Source: Selenomonadaceae bacterium
GTDB lineage: Bacteria > Bacillota > Negativicutes > Selenomonadales > Selenomonadaceae
Length of the DNA: 64,000 nucleotides
Direction: 5' to 3'
Assembly (NCBI GenBank): GCA_030523645.1
Contig: JAUNIB010000003.1
Span: forward strand, 62,001 to 126,000
Made by a program: the position numbers and the translations under genes. Positions 27,609-37,486 of the stretch are shown piece after piece; position 1 is the first letter of the stretch, and each line of letters begins with the position of its first letter. Below the pieces are notes generated by a model. That model was given only the letters and a program-made list of their open reading frames with translations. It was not told the origin of the DNA and searched no databases.

Positions 27609-28952
27609 TTATATTCTCTCAGTTACCACATCGTAGGCAAAACCGGCCGCTGCCCGTACAGAAATAATATCGCCGGGCTTAGAGTCCTCGTCTCCCTCTA
27701 CATAGACGCTGCCGTCTACATCGGGTGCCTCACGGTAGGAACGACCGTAGACTACATTCTTCTCCTGTCCGTCGTCGTCCACATCTCTGCCCTCGACCAG
27801 CACCGTGAACTCTTTGCCGATAAGGGACTGATTGGTTTCCTCGCTGATTTTGGACTGAAGGGCCATGAGGTCATGGTAGCGATCCTCCATGACTGCCTCC
27901 TCCACCTGATCCGGCATATCGTAGGCGGGAGTATCCTCTTCCCGGGAGTAGGTGAATACGCCCAGCTTGTCGAAGCGCATATCCTCCACGAACTTCCGGA
28001 GAGTCTGATACTGCTCCTCGGTCTCCCCGGGGAATCCAACGATAAAGGTAGAGCGGATGCATACTCCGGGAATCTTCTCCCGAAGTTTCTTTATCAGGCT
28101 CCGCATGCCCTCATTCGTATCGGGGCGGCGCATATTCCGCAGCACGGTATCATCGCCGTGCTGCAGGGGCAGATCAACATACTTTACAATCTTCGGCTCA
28201 CTGGCGATAGTCTCAATAAGCTCATCGTTAAAGAATCGTGGATATGAGTACAGAGTCCGCACCCAATCCAGCTTCTCTATCTTGCACAGTTCTTTAAGAA
28301 GAGCCGCCAGCTTCGGCTCACCGTAGCGATCCTTGCCATAGCTTGCCGTATCCTGTGCCAGCAGAATTATCTCCCGGACACCGCTGTCAACAAGGCGCTT
28401 GGCCTCCTCCACGATATCCTCGATAGGACGGCTGCGGAGCTGTCCTCTGATAAGGGGAATAGCGCAGAAAGCGCAGCGATTGTTGCAGCCCTCGGCGATT
28501 TTCAGATAAGCCGTATAGGGAGCTGTAGTGACAATACGGGGAGTTTCTGCTGTGTAAAGCAGCTTGTCCTCACCGACAATAATCACCCGGCGGCCGGAAA
28601 GTACCTCCTCCACCGCTTCCATAATTCTATCGCAGGAGCCGGTACCGATTACCGCATCCGCCTCCGGCATTTCATCCAGCAGCTGCTGGCCATAGCGCTG
28701 AGACAGGCACCCGGCTACAATGAGTGCCCGGCACTTGCCTACGCCCTTGTTCTTGTATTCTGCCATGGACAGTACCGTGGTGATGGCTTCTTCCTTGGCA
28801 GACTCAATGAAGGCACAGGTATTGACGATGAGAATATCCGCCTCCGCCGGCTCCGGACTGACTTCAATGCCGGCCTTTTCCAGCAGGCCAAGCATTACCT
28901 CCGTATCAATGAGGTTCTTTGAACAGCCCAGACTGATAAATCCTGCTTTCAC
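27609..28952 (-). CDS. rimO: Ribosomal protein S12 methylthiotransferase RimO
   Basis: 447 residues. N-terminal UPF0004 domain with its cluster cysteines (SLGCSKN, VNTCAFIE, VAGCLSQRYG), radical SAM cluster CNNRCAFC with AIPLIRGQLRSRP, which marks RimO rather than MiaB, and a C-terminal TRAM domain. It adds a methylthio group to an Asp of ribosomal protein S12. It lies upstream of tgt, so two translation-modifying enzymes share the operon. Confidence 0.96.
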   Translation of the reverse strand: MKAGFISLGCSKNLIDTEVMLGLLEKAGIEVSPEPAEADILIVNTCAFIESAKEEAITTVLSMAEYKNKGVGKCRALIVAGCLSQRYGQQLLDEMPEADAVIGTGSCDRIMEAVEEVLSGRRVIIVGEDKLLYTAETPRIVTTAPYTAYLKIAEGCNNRCAFCAIPLIRGQLRSRPIEDIVEEAKRLVDSGVREIILLAQDTASYGKDRYGEPKLAALLKELCKIEKLDWVRTLYSYPRFFNDELIETIASEPKIVKYVDLPLQHGDDTVLRNMRRPDTNEGMRSLIKKLREKIPGVCIRSTFIVGFPGETEEQYQTLRKFVEDMRFDKLGVFTYSREEDTPAYDMPDQVEEAVMEDRYHDLMALQSKISEETNQSLIGKEFTVLVEGRDVDDDGQEKNVVYGRSYREAPDVDGSVYVEGDEDSKPGDIISVRAAAGFAYDVVTERI

Positions 28953-28988
28953 TTCTGTCTTCCTCTCTTTATTTCAAGCATATCGCCT

Positions 28989-30020
28989 TTACTTCATTCT
29001 GACTTCCTTGACCCATCGGCTGAGAAGTCTCTGCCGCTCTGCCGTCTCCATAGGAGCTTCCGGCTGCTCAAAAAGCACATGTCCCTTGCCGATGAAAGCC
29101 TTGGTAGCTATCGCCGTCGGATTGGTAGGCATATAGAAAAGGTCGTGGCTTCTCATTACCAGCATGGCCTCATCGGTCAGCAGCCAGTCGGCAAAAGCCG
29201 CGGCAATCGATGACTCCCTGCCGGTCTCGGTAATCCCCACGCCGGTCATTACAAAGGATGTTCCGTCCTCAGGCCAAATAAGCCGCAGCGGATAACCCTG
29301 CTCGATATAGCGGACAGCCTCACTTCCGGAGACGATGACCACATCGGCCTCACCCATACCGGCCATTCTTGCCGGGGTGGACAGATACTTGGCATACTGA
29401 GTGATTCGGGGATGAAGCCGCCGGAAGAAATCAAGGGTATCATTCTCTCCGTAAACCCTGGAAAGACACACAAAAAGCTCCGCCGACGCCGACGCCGCCG
29501 GAAAATCCGTCATTGCCAGTCTGGCCTTGGGAGGCAGTGCTTCCAGCTCCCTCCAGGTCAGGGGAAGAGATTCAAGAGTCTTGCAGTAATCGCTGTTGAC
29601 CGCAAGAACCATAGGGTCATACCAGACACCTACATAGGCATCATTCGGCCCGTGAAAGGATTCGCTGACCTGGTCGGAGGCTTCGCTGACATAAGGTATG
29701 AAGCCGCCATCGACAGCTATCTTTCTCAAAGTCTCGCCATCAGCCAGCACCAGCTCACCCTGTCTGCTGCGAACCCGTCTCTGAAGCTCCGGACCGTCCA
29801 GAGGAACGAATTCCGGTATCACACCGGTAATCCTGCCGTATTCTGCCGCCAAAGGAGCCACAGCCTCCACCGGCAGAGTGGTAAGCACAGTCAGCTTCCC
29901 CACATGATTTGCTCCCTGCTGTCTGTCCGCATAGAGACTGGACATGAAGGGCAGCAGGAGCAGCGCCGTCACCAGCACGGCTGCAATGGCTGCAAGCCTG
30001 TTCATACTCCTTCGTATCAT
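28989..30020 (-). CDS. Extracellular solute-binding protein (family 1/6, iron-type), orphan
   Basis: 343 residues with a signal sequence (MIRRSMNRLAAIAAVLVTALLLLPF). The fold resembles ferric-ion or 2-aminoethylphosphonate binding proteins: KLTVLTTLPVEAVAPLAAEY at the start, GVWYDPMVLAVNSDY and ARLAMTDFPAASAS in the middle. ATG 30020 has GAGG 6 nt upstream; ATG 30005 is too close to its AAGGAG. No permease or ATPase gene is adjacent. It lies 36 nt upstream of rimO on the same strand. Ligand unknown; sensing rather than transport is possible. Confidence 0.8.
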   Translation of the reverse strand: MIRRSMNRLAAIAAVLVTALLLLPFMSSLYADRQQGANHVGKLTVLTTLPVEAVAPLAAEYGRITGVIPEFVPLDGPELQRRVRSRQGELVLADGETLRKIAVDGGFIPYVSEASDQVSESFHGPNDAYVGVWYDPMVLAVNSDYCKTLESLPLTWRELEALPPKARLAMTDFPAASASAELFVCLSRVYGENDTLDFFRRLHPRITQYAKYLSTPARMAGMGEADVVIVSGSEAVRYIEQGYPLRLIWPEDGTSFVMTGVGITETGRESSIAAAFADWLLTDEAMLVMRSHDLFYMPTNPTAIATKAFIGKGHVLFEQPEAPMETAERQRLLSRWVKEVRMK

Positions 30021-30108
30021 AAAAGGCCTCTTTTATCAAATATTCCGTTTTATTATAATGCCAAAAGGGCTGAAATTGCAAGGGAAAAGAGAAACTGACG
30101 CCCAAAGC

Positions 30109-30140
30109 AAAGGCGCCGCATTGCACAATGCGGCGCCTTT
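30109..30140. terminator. Terminator downstream of the chemoreceptor gene
   Basis: AAAGGCGCCGCATT and its exact complement with a 4-nt loop (GCAC), symmetrical with A and T flanks, between the chemoreceptor 3' end and the solute-binding gene. Confidence 0.85.
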
Positions 30141-30184
30141 GGATTAAAGCTGTAATACACTGTGGATTTAACCGGTGCAGAGTA

Positions 30185-32161
30185 TCAGACCTTAAACTGT
30201 CTGGTGGTTTCCTGCAGCTCGCCGGCCAGAGTTGCCAATGCCTGAGATGCAGAGGCGATTTCCTGACTGGAAGCGGACTGCTCTTCGGCAGCTGCCGAAA
30301 TAGTCTGAGTATGACCGCTGGTTACACGGCTGACCTCATCAATTTCCTCAACGGCGGAAACGATATTGGTTGTTCCGCCGGAAACAGTCTGAACAGAAAG
30401 ATTGATATCCTGAATCTGCTCCTCAATGGAGCCTACCATGCTGAGGATTTCGCCGAACTGCTCGCCTACCTCACGAATCGCTTCAGTACCGCGGCCTACC
30501 TCGACAGTACCCTGCTCCATCGCGCTGACGGCAGCATCGGTATCCTGCTGGATGTTGGTGATACGCTCCTTGATTTCCTCAGTGGCAGTCTGTGACTGCT
30601 CAGCCAGCTTGCGAACCTCTTCTGCGACGACAGAGAAGCCGCGGCCTGCCTCACCGGCACGGGCAGCCTCGATAGCCGCATTGAGGGCCAGCAGGTTTGT
30701 CTGATCGGCAATGCTGGAAATTGTCTCGACGATGGCACCAATCTGCTGAGAATTCTCGCCCAGCTTCTTGACTACATCAGCAGTAGCGGTGACGGTGGAC
30801 TCAATGGATTCCATTCGCTTGACGGCACCCTGCATCAGGACTTCGCCATGCTCAGCCACCTTCTTGGTCTGTACGGAATTATCGGTAACATTCTTCGCCT
30901 TCTCGGTCATCTGATTGATGTCCTCAAAGACAGTATCAACATTCACCTTGACATTGTTGACGCTCTTTACCTGGCTCTCCATACCGGTTGCTACATCCAC
31001 AACGGTCTGTGCAACATCGGTTGCTGCCTCGGCAGACTGGTGAGCACCGGCGGTAAGCTCCTCGGCGGAAGCTGCTACCTGCTCGGAAGTATTGGTAATG
31101 CGGGTTATGAGACCCTTTATATTCTTCTGCATTGTGTTGAAGGCTGCTGCCAGATTGCCCAGCTCATCATTGCTGGAAATCTCGAGGTCAGGCAGGCGGA
31201 GGTTACCGTTGGAAAGCTCTATGGCACGGGCATCCAGAGCCATAATAGCAGAAGTAATCTTATTGGCAAAGAAGAGGCAGGCGCCCATCAGCAGCATGAC
31301 ACCGACAATAATCAGTACGCCGTAGGTAATGCGCATGCTGTAAAGCTGCTCAAATACGAAAGCCTCGGGAACAGAGATACCGACAATCCACTTGGTGGAC
31401 GGCAGGGTAGTATATGCGAAGACAAGCTCCTCACCGTTTACTTAAAGATTCAGATAACCGCTGCCCTTGGTCTTCATCTCATCGTAGTACTGGCCCATGC
31501 CCGGCATTTCCTTGGCCTCGCTCATCTGGGCGATGCCGCTTCGGGTGCTGGCCAGCACCTTGCCGGCTGCGCTGATGATAACGCCGTTGCCCTGACCGCG
31601 GAAGTTAAGTTCCTTGACCTTCTGGCCCAGTACATCGAGGGTAATGTTTTCGCAGACACCGCCGGCGAACTGACCCTGAGCATTCTTATAGGGAGTGATT
31701 GCAGAGACAACCAGCTTCTTGGAAGTTTTGCTCATGTAGGGCTCGGTAAAATGAAAGCCTCTGCCCTTCTTTATATCCTGATACCATTCGCGGTCATTAG
31801 GATTAATCTGACCGGTACGGTTTCCGTTCGCACTGGAGATAAAGGTATTGCGCTCGGTGCCGTGGGTGATAACAAGAATTTCCTTGTCGTCCTGAAACAG
31901 CTTCAGCAGCTCATGATTGTCTGCCATTGCCGGATTACTTCCGACAGCGCTCATGAGGCTGGCTGCCGACTTGGAAACTCTGGCCTTTTCAGTAAGCCAG
32001 CCATCCAGATTTGCCTGCTCTCTGGCAACGGACGCGGTGATTTCCCGTTCCACGCCCTCACGCACGGCATTGGATGCTCCGAAGTAGCCTATACAGGAAA
32101 CAATCGCCAAAATAACGCCGACGAATCCTGACAGAGCAAAAAACTTTTGCTTGATTCCCAT
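30185..32161 (-). pseudogene. Methyl-accepting chemotaxis protein interrupted by an in-frame TAA
   Basis: Two frames form one chemoreceptor. 31442-32161 (239 residues) has the first membrane helix and a dCache-type sensing domain, and 30185-31336 (383 residues) has the second helix ([21 protein letters not shown]), HAMP and the signalling hairpin (with [20 protein letters not shown]). They are in the same frame: 31337-31441 translates without a stop and continues the dCache fold ([18 protein letters not shown]), so only the TAA at 31442-31444 separates them. The joined protein is about 658 residues, normal for the class. It is a nonsense mutation, a sequencing error or readthrough. Re-initiation at 31336 would give a receptor without sensor, and no clear ribosome site is there. 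Confidence 0.85.
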
Positions 32162-32269
32162 ATTCTTACCCCCTGTATATTTTAACCATACAAAATATAT
32201 TTGTTTATTATGCTATCATAATACTTTTCAGTAAATGTTACAAGAAGAAATTTGCTCACTAAAGCAAAT

Positions 32270-32307
32270 AAAAAATGCGTCAGCCTCACTAAGAGACCGA
32301 CGCATTT
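32270..32307 (-). terminator. Terminator of the RND efflux operon
   Basis: On the minus strand, AAATGCGTC and GACGCATTT enclose an 18-nt loop region and are followed by a T-rich run; it lies 12 bp after the permease stop. Confidence 0.75.
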
Positions 32308-32318
32308 CTGCTTCTTAA

Positions 32319-35300
32319 TCAAGCCTTCTTGGACCGAAGTTTCCCTGACAAATAATCAACCACTACATACATTACCGGTATGAGGAAGATACCTACGAAG
32401 GTAGCAAAGGTCATGCCGCCTACTACGGCGTTGCCCATAGATACGCGGGCACCGGCACCGGCACCGGTGGCAACAGCCAGCGGCAGGCAGCCGATGATGA
32501 AGGCAAATGATGTCATGAGTATCGGACGGAGACGGAGATGCGCCGCATTAGTTGCTGCAGTAGCAGCATCCTGACCGCTCTCCCTGTTCATCTTTGCATA
32601 CTCAACAATGAGGATTGCGTTCTTCGTCGCCAGACCGATGAGCATGATGAGCGCAACATTCATGTACACATCGTTGCTCTGACCTCTCAGCAGCTGCGAG
32701 CCAAAGCAGCCAAGCGCCGCCGGAGGAAGGGTAAGCATAACGGCGAAGGGGATGGACCAGCTCTCGTAGAGAGCCGCCAAGCAGAGGAATACGAAGATAA
32801 CGGAGATGATATTTACATATATCGCCTGATCTCCGGCCTCGCGCTCATCGCGGCTCTGATCGACCCACTCGATGGTGTAGGTGGTCGGGAGAATTTCCTT
32901 TGCAATTCGCTCCAGTGCAGCCATAGCTTCACCGGTAGAATAGCCGGGAGCCGGCGAGCCGGCAATCTTGAAAGCAGACGCGCCGTTGAAACGGGATACG
33001 GAAGGAACCGTCATGTTCGGCTTAGTGGTGACCAGAGTATCAAGAGGAATCATCTGACCGTTCATGCTGCGAACGAAGAAGCAGTTCATCTTCCGGGCAT
33101 CATTACGGAAATTTGCATCCGCCTGCATGACTACCTTCCAGGTACGGCCGAAGTTGTTGAAGTCGTTGACTTCCATGCCGCCGAGGAATGCCTGCAGGGT
33201 CGAGAAAACATCGGATACCGGGACACCGAGAGCCTGACACTTTTCACGATTTACATCGAATATCAGACCGGGAGTATCGGTATTGAAGGTGGTATAGGCG
33301 ACTGCAATGGACGGATCCATATTCGCCCGCTTGACGAACTCCTTGGCGTACTTGTCCATGACCTGAACGCTGTCGCCGCCGAGATTCATAACATAGAGAG
33401 AAAGGCTGCCTGTTCCGGACAGACCTGGAAGTGCGGCCAGATTGAAGGCGATGACATTTACTTCCGGCATGGATGCTCCGATGCCGAATATCTGCCCGAT
33501 TACCTGATGCGAGGTAGTATCTCGCTCAGAAAATGGCTTCAGTGCAACCGGCATAAGACCGGCTGAAGCCTTCGGCGCGTTGGAGAGAATGTCGTGACCG
33601 GCAACACCCATGGAGTGAGCGACACCGGGAATCTCAGCGATGCGCCGCTCCAGCTCCTGCATTACCTGAATGCCGCGGTTGCCGGAGGCACCCTCTGCCA
33701 GACTATAGCTGGCAATGACCATACCCTGGTCTTCTTCCGGGACATAGGAGGTGGGAGTCATACGGGCGACCACACCGGTGAGTCCCACCATAAGAATGAG
33801 ACCGATAACCATCAACTTGGCGTGAGCGATGCAGACGCCGACCATGTTGGTGTATTTTTCCAGAGTGCGGTTGAACCAGCGATTGAAGCCGCCGATGACT
33901 CTATCCATGAATCCGGTACCGGCCGACTCGGAAGCAGCGTGCTCTTCTTTGAGGAGAGTTGCACACAGAGCCGGAGTCAGAGAGAGAGCAACAATAGCCG
34001 ACAGACCCATGGATACGGAGATGGTGAGTGCGAACTGCTTATAGAGCTCACCGGTAGTACCGCCCATAAAGGCCGTGGGAACGAATACCGCCGCCAGTAC
34101 CGCCGCGATGGCAACGACCGGGCCGGAAACTTCATCCATAGCTCGATAAGTTGCTTCCTTCGGAGACAGGCCGTTATCCTGAATGTGATGCTCTACGGCC
34201 TCAACTACGACGATGGCATCGTCGACAACGAGACCGATGGCGAGAATCATGGCGAAAAGGCTGATAGTGTTAATGGTGAAGCCCATGAGGACGAAGGCAC
34301 CGAAGGTACCTACGAGAGATACCGGAACGGCCAGCATGGGGATGAGGGTAGCACGCCAGCTGCCCAGGAAGATATAAACGACGATAAGAACGAGGACGAG
34401 AGCCTCAAAGAATGTATGAGCAACCTTGGAAAGGGATTCCTTGATGAACTCACTGTTATCCTGGAAGATAAGCAGCTCCATATCATCCGGCAGACGAGTT
34501 CTGGCATCTGCCATTACCTCTTTGAGACCTGTAGCCGTCTCGATGGCGTTTGCATCGGAAGTAATGGCTACGGCAAAGGCAACGGACTCACCATTGTCAA
34601 TTTCTGAGTAGGGGACATCCATTCGAGGGCCTTCCTTGACATTGGCCACATCCCGTACCCGAAGTGTCTGGCCGTTCTCCGAGCGAACGATGATATTCTT
34701 GAACTCCTCTACCGTCTTCAGACGGCCTTCAGCCGAAGCCGAGTAAGTCATTTCCTGCTGCTCTGCAGTCGGACGGGAACCGATGGAGCCTACCGGCGCC
34801 TGAATGTTCTGGGTCTGAATCGCTAAAGCGACATCTGATACCGTGAGCCCCAGCTGAGCCAGCTTGTCCGGCATCACCTCGATGCGCATCGCATACTCCG
34901 GGCCGTACTCACTGATGGTAGATACGCCCTTGACTCGCTTCATGGCATCAAGGAAGTTTGCCATAGCATATGTGCGCAGGAACATACCGTCATAGGTCTT
35001 GTTCGGAGATGACAGCTGGAAGAACATCAGCGTCTGGGGAGATTTCTTCGCCGTGGTGATACCGTAAGATGATACTTCAATCGGCATGGAAGTAGATGCC
35101 TGAGACACGCGGTTCTGAACCTCTACCGCTGCGATATCGGCATTCTTCTCCAGATTGAAAGTAACATCGAGTGTGTAGTTACCGGTGTTGGTAGAAGTCG
35201 AGCGCATATCGCGCATGTTCTCAACGCCGTTTACCTTCTGCTCGATAGCCTGAGCAACCGCCTCTTCAACAGTGGTGGAGCTGGCACCTACATAGTTGGT

Positions 35301-35438
35301 GGTTACGGTTATCTGCGGCTTTGTTATGTTCGGGTATTGGGCTATAGGCAGGCTAAAGCCGGCAATAGCACCGATAAGGGTTATGAGTATTGACAAGGCC
35401 ATCGCGAAGATGGGTCGGTCAATGAAAAATCTTGCCAT
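32319..35438 (-). CDS. RND multidrug efflux permease (AcrB/HAE1 type)
   Basis: 1039 residues, the usual length. Twelve membrane helices around two large periplasmic loops. The proton-relay residues are present: the Asp pair in GLVVDDAIVVVEAVEHH and the Lys in LIGLATKNAILIVEYAK. N-terminal MARFFIDRPIFAMALSILI is typical. It should export hydrophobic drugs, bile salts or dyes across both membranes with the adaptor encoded upstream. It begins 17 nt after the adaptor gene. No outer-membrane factor gene is in the window, so a TolC-like partner is probably encoded elsewhere. Confidence 0.96.
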   Translation of the reverse strand: MARFFIDRPIFAMALSILITLIGAIAGFSLPIAQYPNITKPQITVTTNYVGASSTTVEEAVAQAIEQKVNGVENMRDMRSTSTNTGNYTLDVTFNLEKNADIAAVEVQNRVSQASTSMPIEVSSYGITTAKKSPQTLMFFQLSSPNKTYDGMFLRTYAMANFLDAMKRVKGVSTISEYGPEYAMRIEVMPDKLAQLGLTVSDVALAIQTQNIQAPVGSIGSRPTAEQQEMTYSASAEGRLKTVEEFKNIIVRSENGQTLRVRDVANVKEGPRMDVPYSEIDNGESVAFAVAITSDANAIETATGLKEVMADARTRLPDDMELLIFQDNSEFIKESLSKVAHTFFEALVLVLIVVYIFLGSWRATLIPMLAVPVSLVGTFGAFVLMGFTINTISLFAMILAIGLVVDDAIVVVEAVEHHIQDNGLSPKEATYRAMDEVSGPVVAIAAVLAAVFVPTAFMGGTTGELYKQFALTISVSMGLSAIVALSLTPALCATLLKEEHAASESAGTGFMDRVIGGFNRWFNRTLEKYTNMVGVCIAHAKLMVIGLILMVGLTGVVARMTPTSYVPEEDQGMVIASYSLAEGASGNRGIQVMQELERRIAEIPGVAHSMGVAGHDILSNAPKASAGLMPVALKPFSERDTTSHQVIGQIFGIGASMPEVNVIAFNLAALPGLSGTGSLSLYVMNLGGDSVQVMDKYAKEFVKRANMDPSIAVAYTTFNTDTPGLIFDVNREKCQALGVPVSDVFSTLQAFLGGMEVNDFNNFGRTWKVVMQADANFRNDARKMNCFFVRSMNGQMIPLDTLVTTKPNMTVPSVSRFNGASAFKIAGSPAPGYSTGEAMAALERIAKEILPTTYTIEWVDQSRDEREAGDQAIYVNIISVIFVFLCLAALYESWSIPFAVMLTLPPAALGCFGSQLLRGQSNDVYMNVALIMLIGLATKNAILIVEYAKMNRESGQDAATAATNAAHLRLRPILMTSFAFIIGCLPLAVATGAGAGARVSMGNAVVGGMTFATFVGIFLIPVMYVVVDYLSGKLRSKKA

Positions 35439-35455
35439 TCTTCAGAAACCTCCTG

Positions 35456-36604
35456 TCAGCGAGCTACAGCCTTGTCAAGCTCGGCCTCGGTCATGGGCTG
35501 AGGAGTTACGGTGACACCGTTATTTACATTCTGGATGCCCTCGACAACGATGTTCTCATTGCCCTCCAGTCCGGACTCGACCATGATGAGGCGGCCGACG
35601 AGCTTTCCGACCTGAACTTCCTTCAGCTGTATCTTATTTTCGCTGTCGATAACAGCGACGAACTTCTTGTAGAGAATATCCTTTATCGCGCGCTGCGGAA
35701 TGAGGATAGCATTCTTCTTTATGCCGGCATTGGCCTGAACGCGGGCGAACATTCCCGGCAGGAGCAGCCTGTCATTGTTGGGGAACTGCGCCTTTATGGT
35801 GAGAGTACCATCGCCGATGCCACGATCCACCTCTGTGACTTTTCCCTTTGCCTTATATATGCTGTTATCGGTGAGGACGAGGGACAAGTCAACCAGCTCG
35901 CTGCTTCCCTTTGCCCGCATTAAGGAGAGATATTCTTTTTCGGAGATGGAGAACTTCACCTTCACCGGATTAACATCGCTCATCTTCAGCAGTACAGTCT
36001 GACCGGCTGCCACAAAGTTGCCTACAGAAAGGTCGCTTGTACTGACTCGACCGGCAAAGGGGGCTCTGACCTCAGTCTCGCCAAGGTCGACTTCGGCATT
36101 GCGCAGGGCTGCTCCGGCAGCGGCTGCTGCAGCCTCGGCCTGAGCGGCCTGAGATACCGCCAGATCATATTGCTGGTGGGAAATTGCCGCCTGGGCATAA
36201 AGCTTTTCGTAACGCTCCAAATCCTGACTGAGCCGAAGCTGGTCAGCCTGTGCTCTGGCATAGTTTGCCTTGGCACTGAGATATGCGCCCTCATAGAGAC
36301 GGTTGTCGATGGTATAGAGGAGCTGACCTTCCTCTACCTGCTCACCGCCGATGAAGTGCTTGCCGGTTATCTTGCCGCTGACCTGAGCCTGAAGTACGGC
36401 CTCCTTCTCAGCCTCGATAAAACCGGTGAACTCATAAATATCGGGGGTATCCCGACGAATAACACTCATGGATTTTACCAGCACCTGCTGCGGTCCCCTG
36501 GCCTGCTGCTGTTTGCCGCAGCCAAAGAAGGACACCGTGGCAGCGATGGACAAGCCCAATGCCACAGCTTTAAGCCGGCTCCGTTTCGTTCCAATAAAAA
36601 ACAT
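35456..36604 (-). CDS. RND efflux periplasmic adaptor (AcrA/MexA type, lipoprotein)
   Basis: 382 residues. A lipobox (VSFFGC) anchors it to the inner membrane. The membrane-fusion-protein order is seen: TGFIEAEKEAVLQAQVSGKI barrel-sandwich half, a helical hairpin (about 95-160, rich in Ala, Gln and Leu), the second lipoyl half VDLGETEVRAPFAGRVS, and the beta-barrel and membrane-proximal parts. It links the RND permease to an outer-membrane channel. It is first in the operon, behind a promoter with an operator-like palindrome. Confidence 0.95.
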   Translation of the reverse strand: MFFIGTKRSRLKAVALGLSIAATVSFFGCGKQQQARGPQQVLVKSMSVIRRDTPDIYEFTGFIEAEKEAVLQAQVSGKITGKHFIGGEQVEEGQLLYTIDNRLYEGAYLSAKANYARAQADQLRLSQDLERYEKLYAQAAISHQQYDLAVSQAAQAEAAAAAAGAALRNAEVDLGETEVRAPFAGRVSTSDLSVGNFVAAGQTVLLKMSDVNPVKVKFSISEKEYLSLMRAKGSSELVDLSLVLTDNSIYKAKGKVTEVDRGIGDGTLTIKAQFPNNDRLLLPGMFARVQANAGIKKNAILIPQRAIKDILYKKFVAVIDSENKIQLKEVQVGKLVGRLIMVESGLEGNENIVVEGIQNVNNGVTVTPQPMTEAELDKAVAR

Positions 36605-36714
36605 AATCTATATGCCTCCCTGATATCTACGGAAATTCTCTGACACCTATCCCATAGAGAGTCTATGTATCTAAAGTACGAAGTTACAGACTTCGCCTAT
36701 GTGCCTAATTAGAT

Positions 36715-36758
36715 AATATACTATAAAATGCCGTATTAGTAAACAGTTATTTACTAAT
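36715..36758 (-). promoter_or_regulatory. Promoter and TetR-like operator of the RND efflux operon
   Basis: On the minus strand, TTTACT (36738-36743) and TATATT (36715-36720) are separated by 17 bp. A perfect palindrome with 9-bp arms, ATTAGTAAA and TTTACTAAT, and a 6-bp centre (36735-36758) covers the -35 box. Size and position resemble TetR-family operators of efflux pumps. Confidence 0.6.
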
Positions 36759-36892
36759 TTATTTTCAAACTTTTTAATGTATGACAGCGCAGGTGCTTAG
36801 CGACCTGCAAACAAATATATGGAGCAGGAGCCTGGCACCGCAGCATGAATAAACAGGCAAGAGCGAGCTGCCGTCAGATAATTGTGCCGTGA

Positions 36893-36920
36893 AAATAAAA
36901 AGCCCGCCTCTCGGCGGGCT
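36893..36920 (-). terminator. Terminator of the 120-residue hypothetical gene
   Basis: On the minus strand, AGCCCGCC and GGCGGGCT around a 4-nt loop, followed by TTTTTATTTT, 11 bp after the stop codon. Confidence 0.88.
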
Positions 36921-36931
36921 ATATTCCACGA

Positions 36932-37294
36932 TTACTTATAGGTAAGAGCCTTCAGGTCCACGAAAGTGTCCTTATCCACCTTCGCCAGGAATTTCTGTCC
37001 GTCCTTCAACTCGCCGGCAACAGTAATTTCCTTTTCGTTGCCGCCGAAGAAAAGGCCCGCCGCCAAACCGATAGGTCCGAGGACAAGGCTGCCCAGGGCG
37101 CCCCAACCTGCCTTGGCAAGGAAGCTGGCTTTGTTTTCCTCCGTCAGCTGCTCCAGCGTTACCAGATTTCCTTCAAGCTCTATCTCCTCACTGCTTAGCA
37201 CACCGGTGCTGCGCTCCAGATAATAGCCGGAAACAATGCCCTTCTTCAATTCATATTTGTTGTCGTTCATGCCGGCAATCATTTCAAATTTCAT
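36932..37294 (-). CDS. Small protein with a glycine-zipper-like segment, function unknown
   Basis: About 120 residues from ATG 37294, which has GGAGG 9 nt upstream; ATG 37303 touches that site. The first half is polar. A hydrophobic Gly-rich segment (GALGSLVLGPIGLAAGLFFG) lies about two thirds along and may insert in or lie against a membrane. A short polar domain follows (GELKDGQKFLAKVDKDTFVD). There is no signal peptide. I do not recognise the family. It is a single gene with its own terminator. Confidence 0.7.
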   Translation of the reverse strand: MKFEMIAGMNDNKYELKKGIVSGYYLERSTGVLSSEEIELEGNLVTLEQLTEENKASFLAKAGWGALGSLVLGPIGLAAGLFFGGNEKEITVAGELKDGQKFLAKVDKDTFVDLKALTYK

Positions 37295-37417
37295 AGCGTT
37301 CATCCTCCCTTATGTGGTCGATGAGTCATCAATTCAACTTACAAATTTATTATAATTCCTAAACAAGAGACTGACAATAGAACTGCCGCAGTTTTAACCC
37401 AACTTTAATGAAAGCGG

Positions 37418-37461
37418 AAAGCCCCTGCCAATGACGGAACATCCGCCGCAGCAGGGGCTTT
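37418..37461. terminator. Terminator downstream of the D-amino-acid aminotransferase gene
   Basis: AAAGCCCCTGC and GCAGGGGCTTT form an 11-bp stem around a 22-nt loop. It lies 26 bp past the aminotransferase stop; the longer T-run is on the plus strand. Confidence 0.7.
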
Positions 37462-37486
37462 TTGCATTATTTCGATTCGGCTGTAA

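Larger units (their letters stand above)
36605..36931. other. Gene-free stretch upstream of the RND operon
   Basis: It holds the efflux operon leader (36605-36710), its predicted promoter and operator (36715-36758), about 130 bp in which I see no gene or clear structure (36760-36890), and the terminator of the gene at 36932 (36893-36920). Confidence 0.7.
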
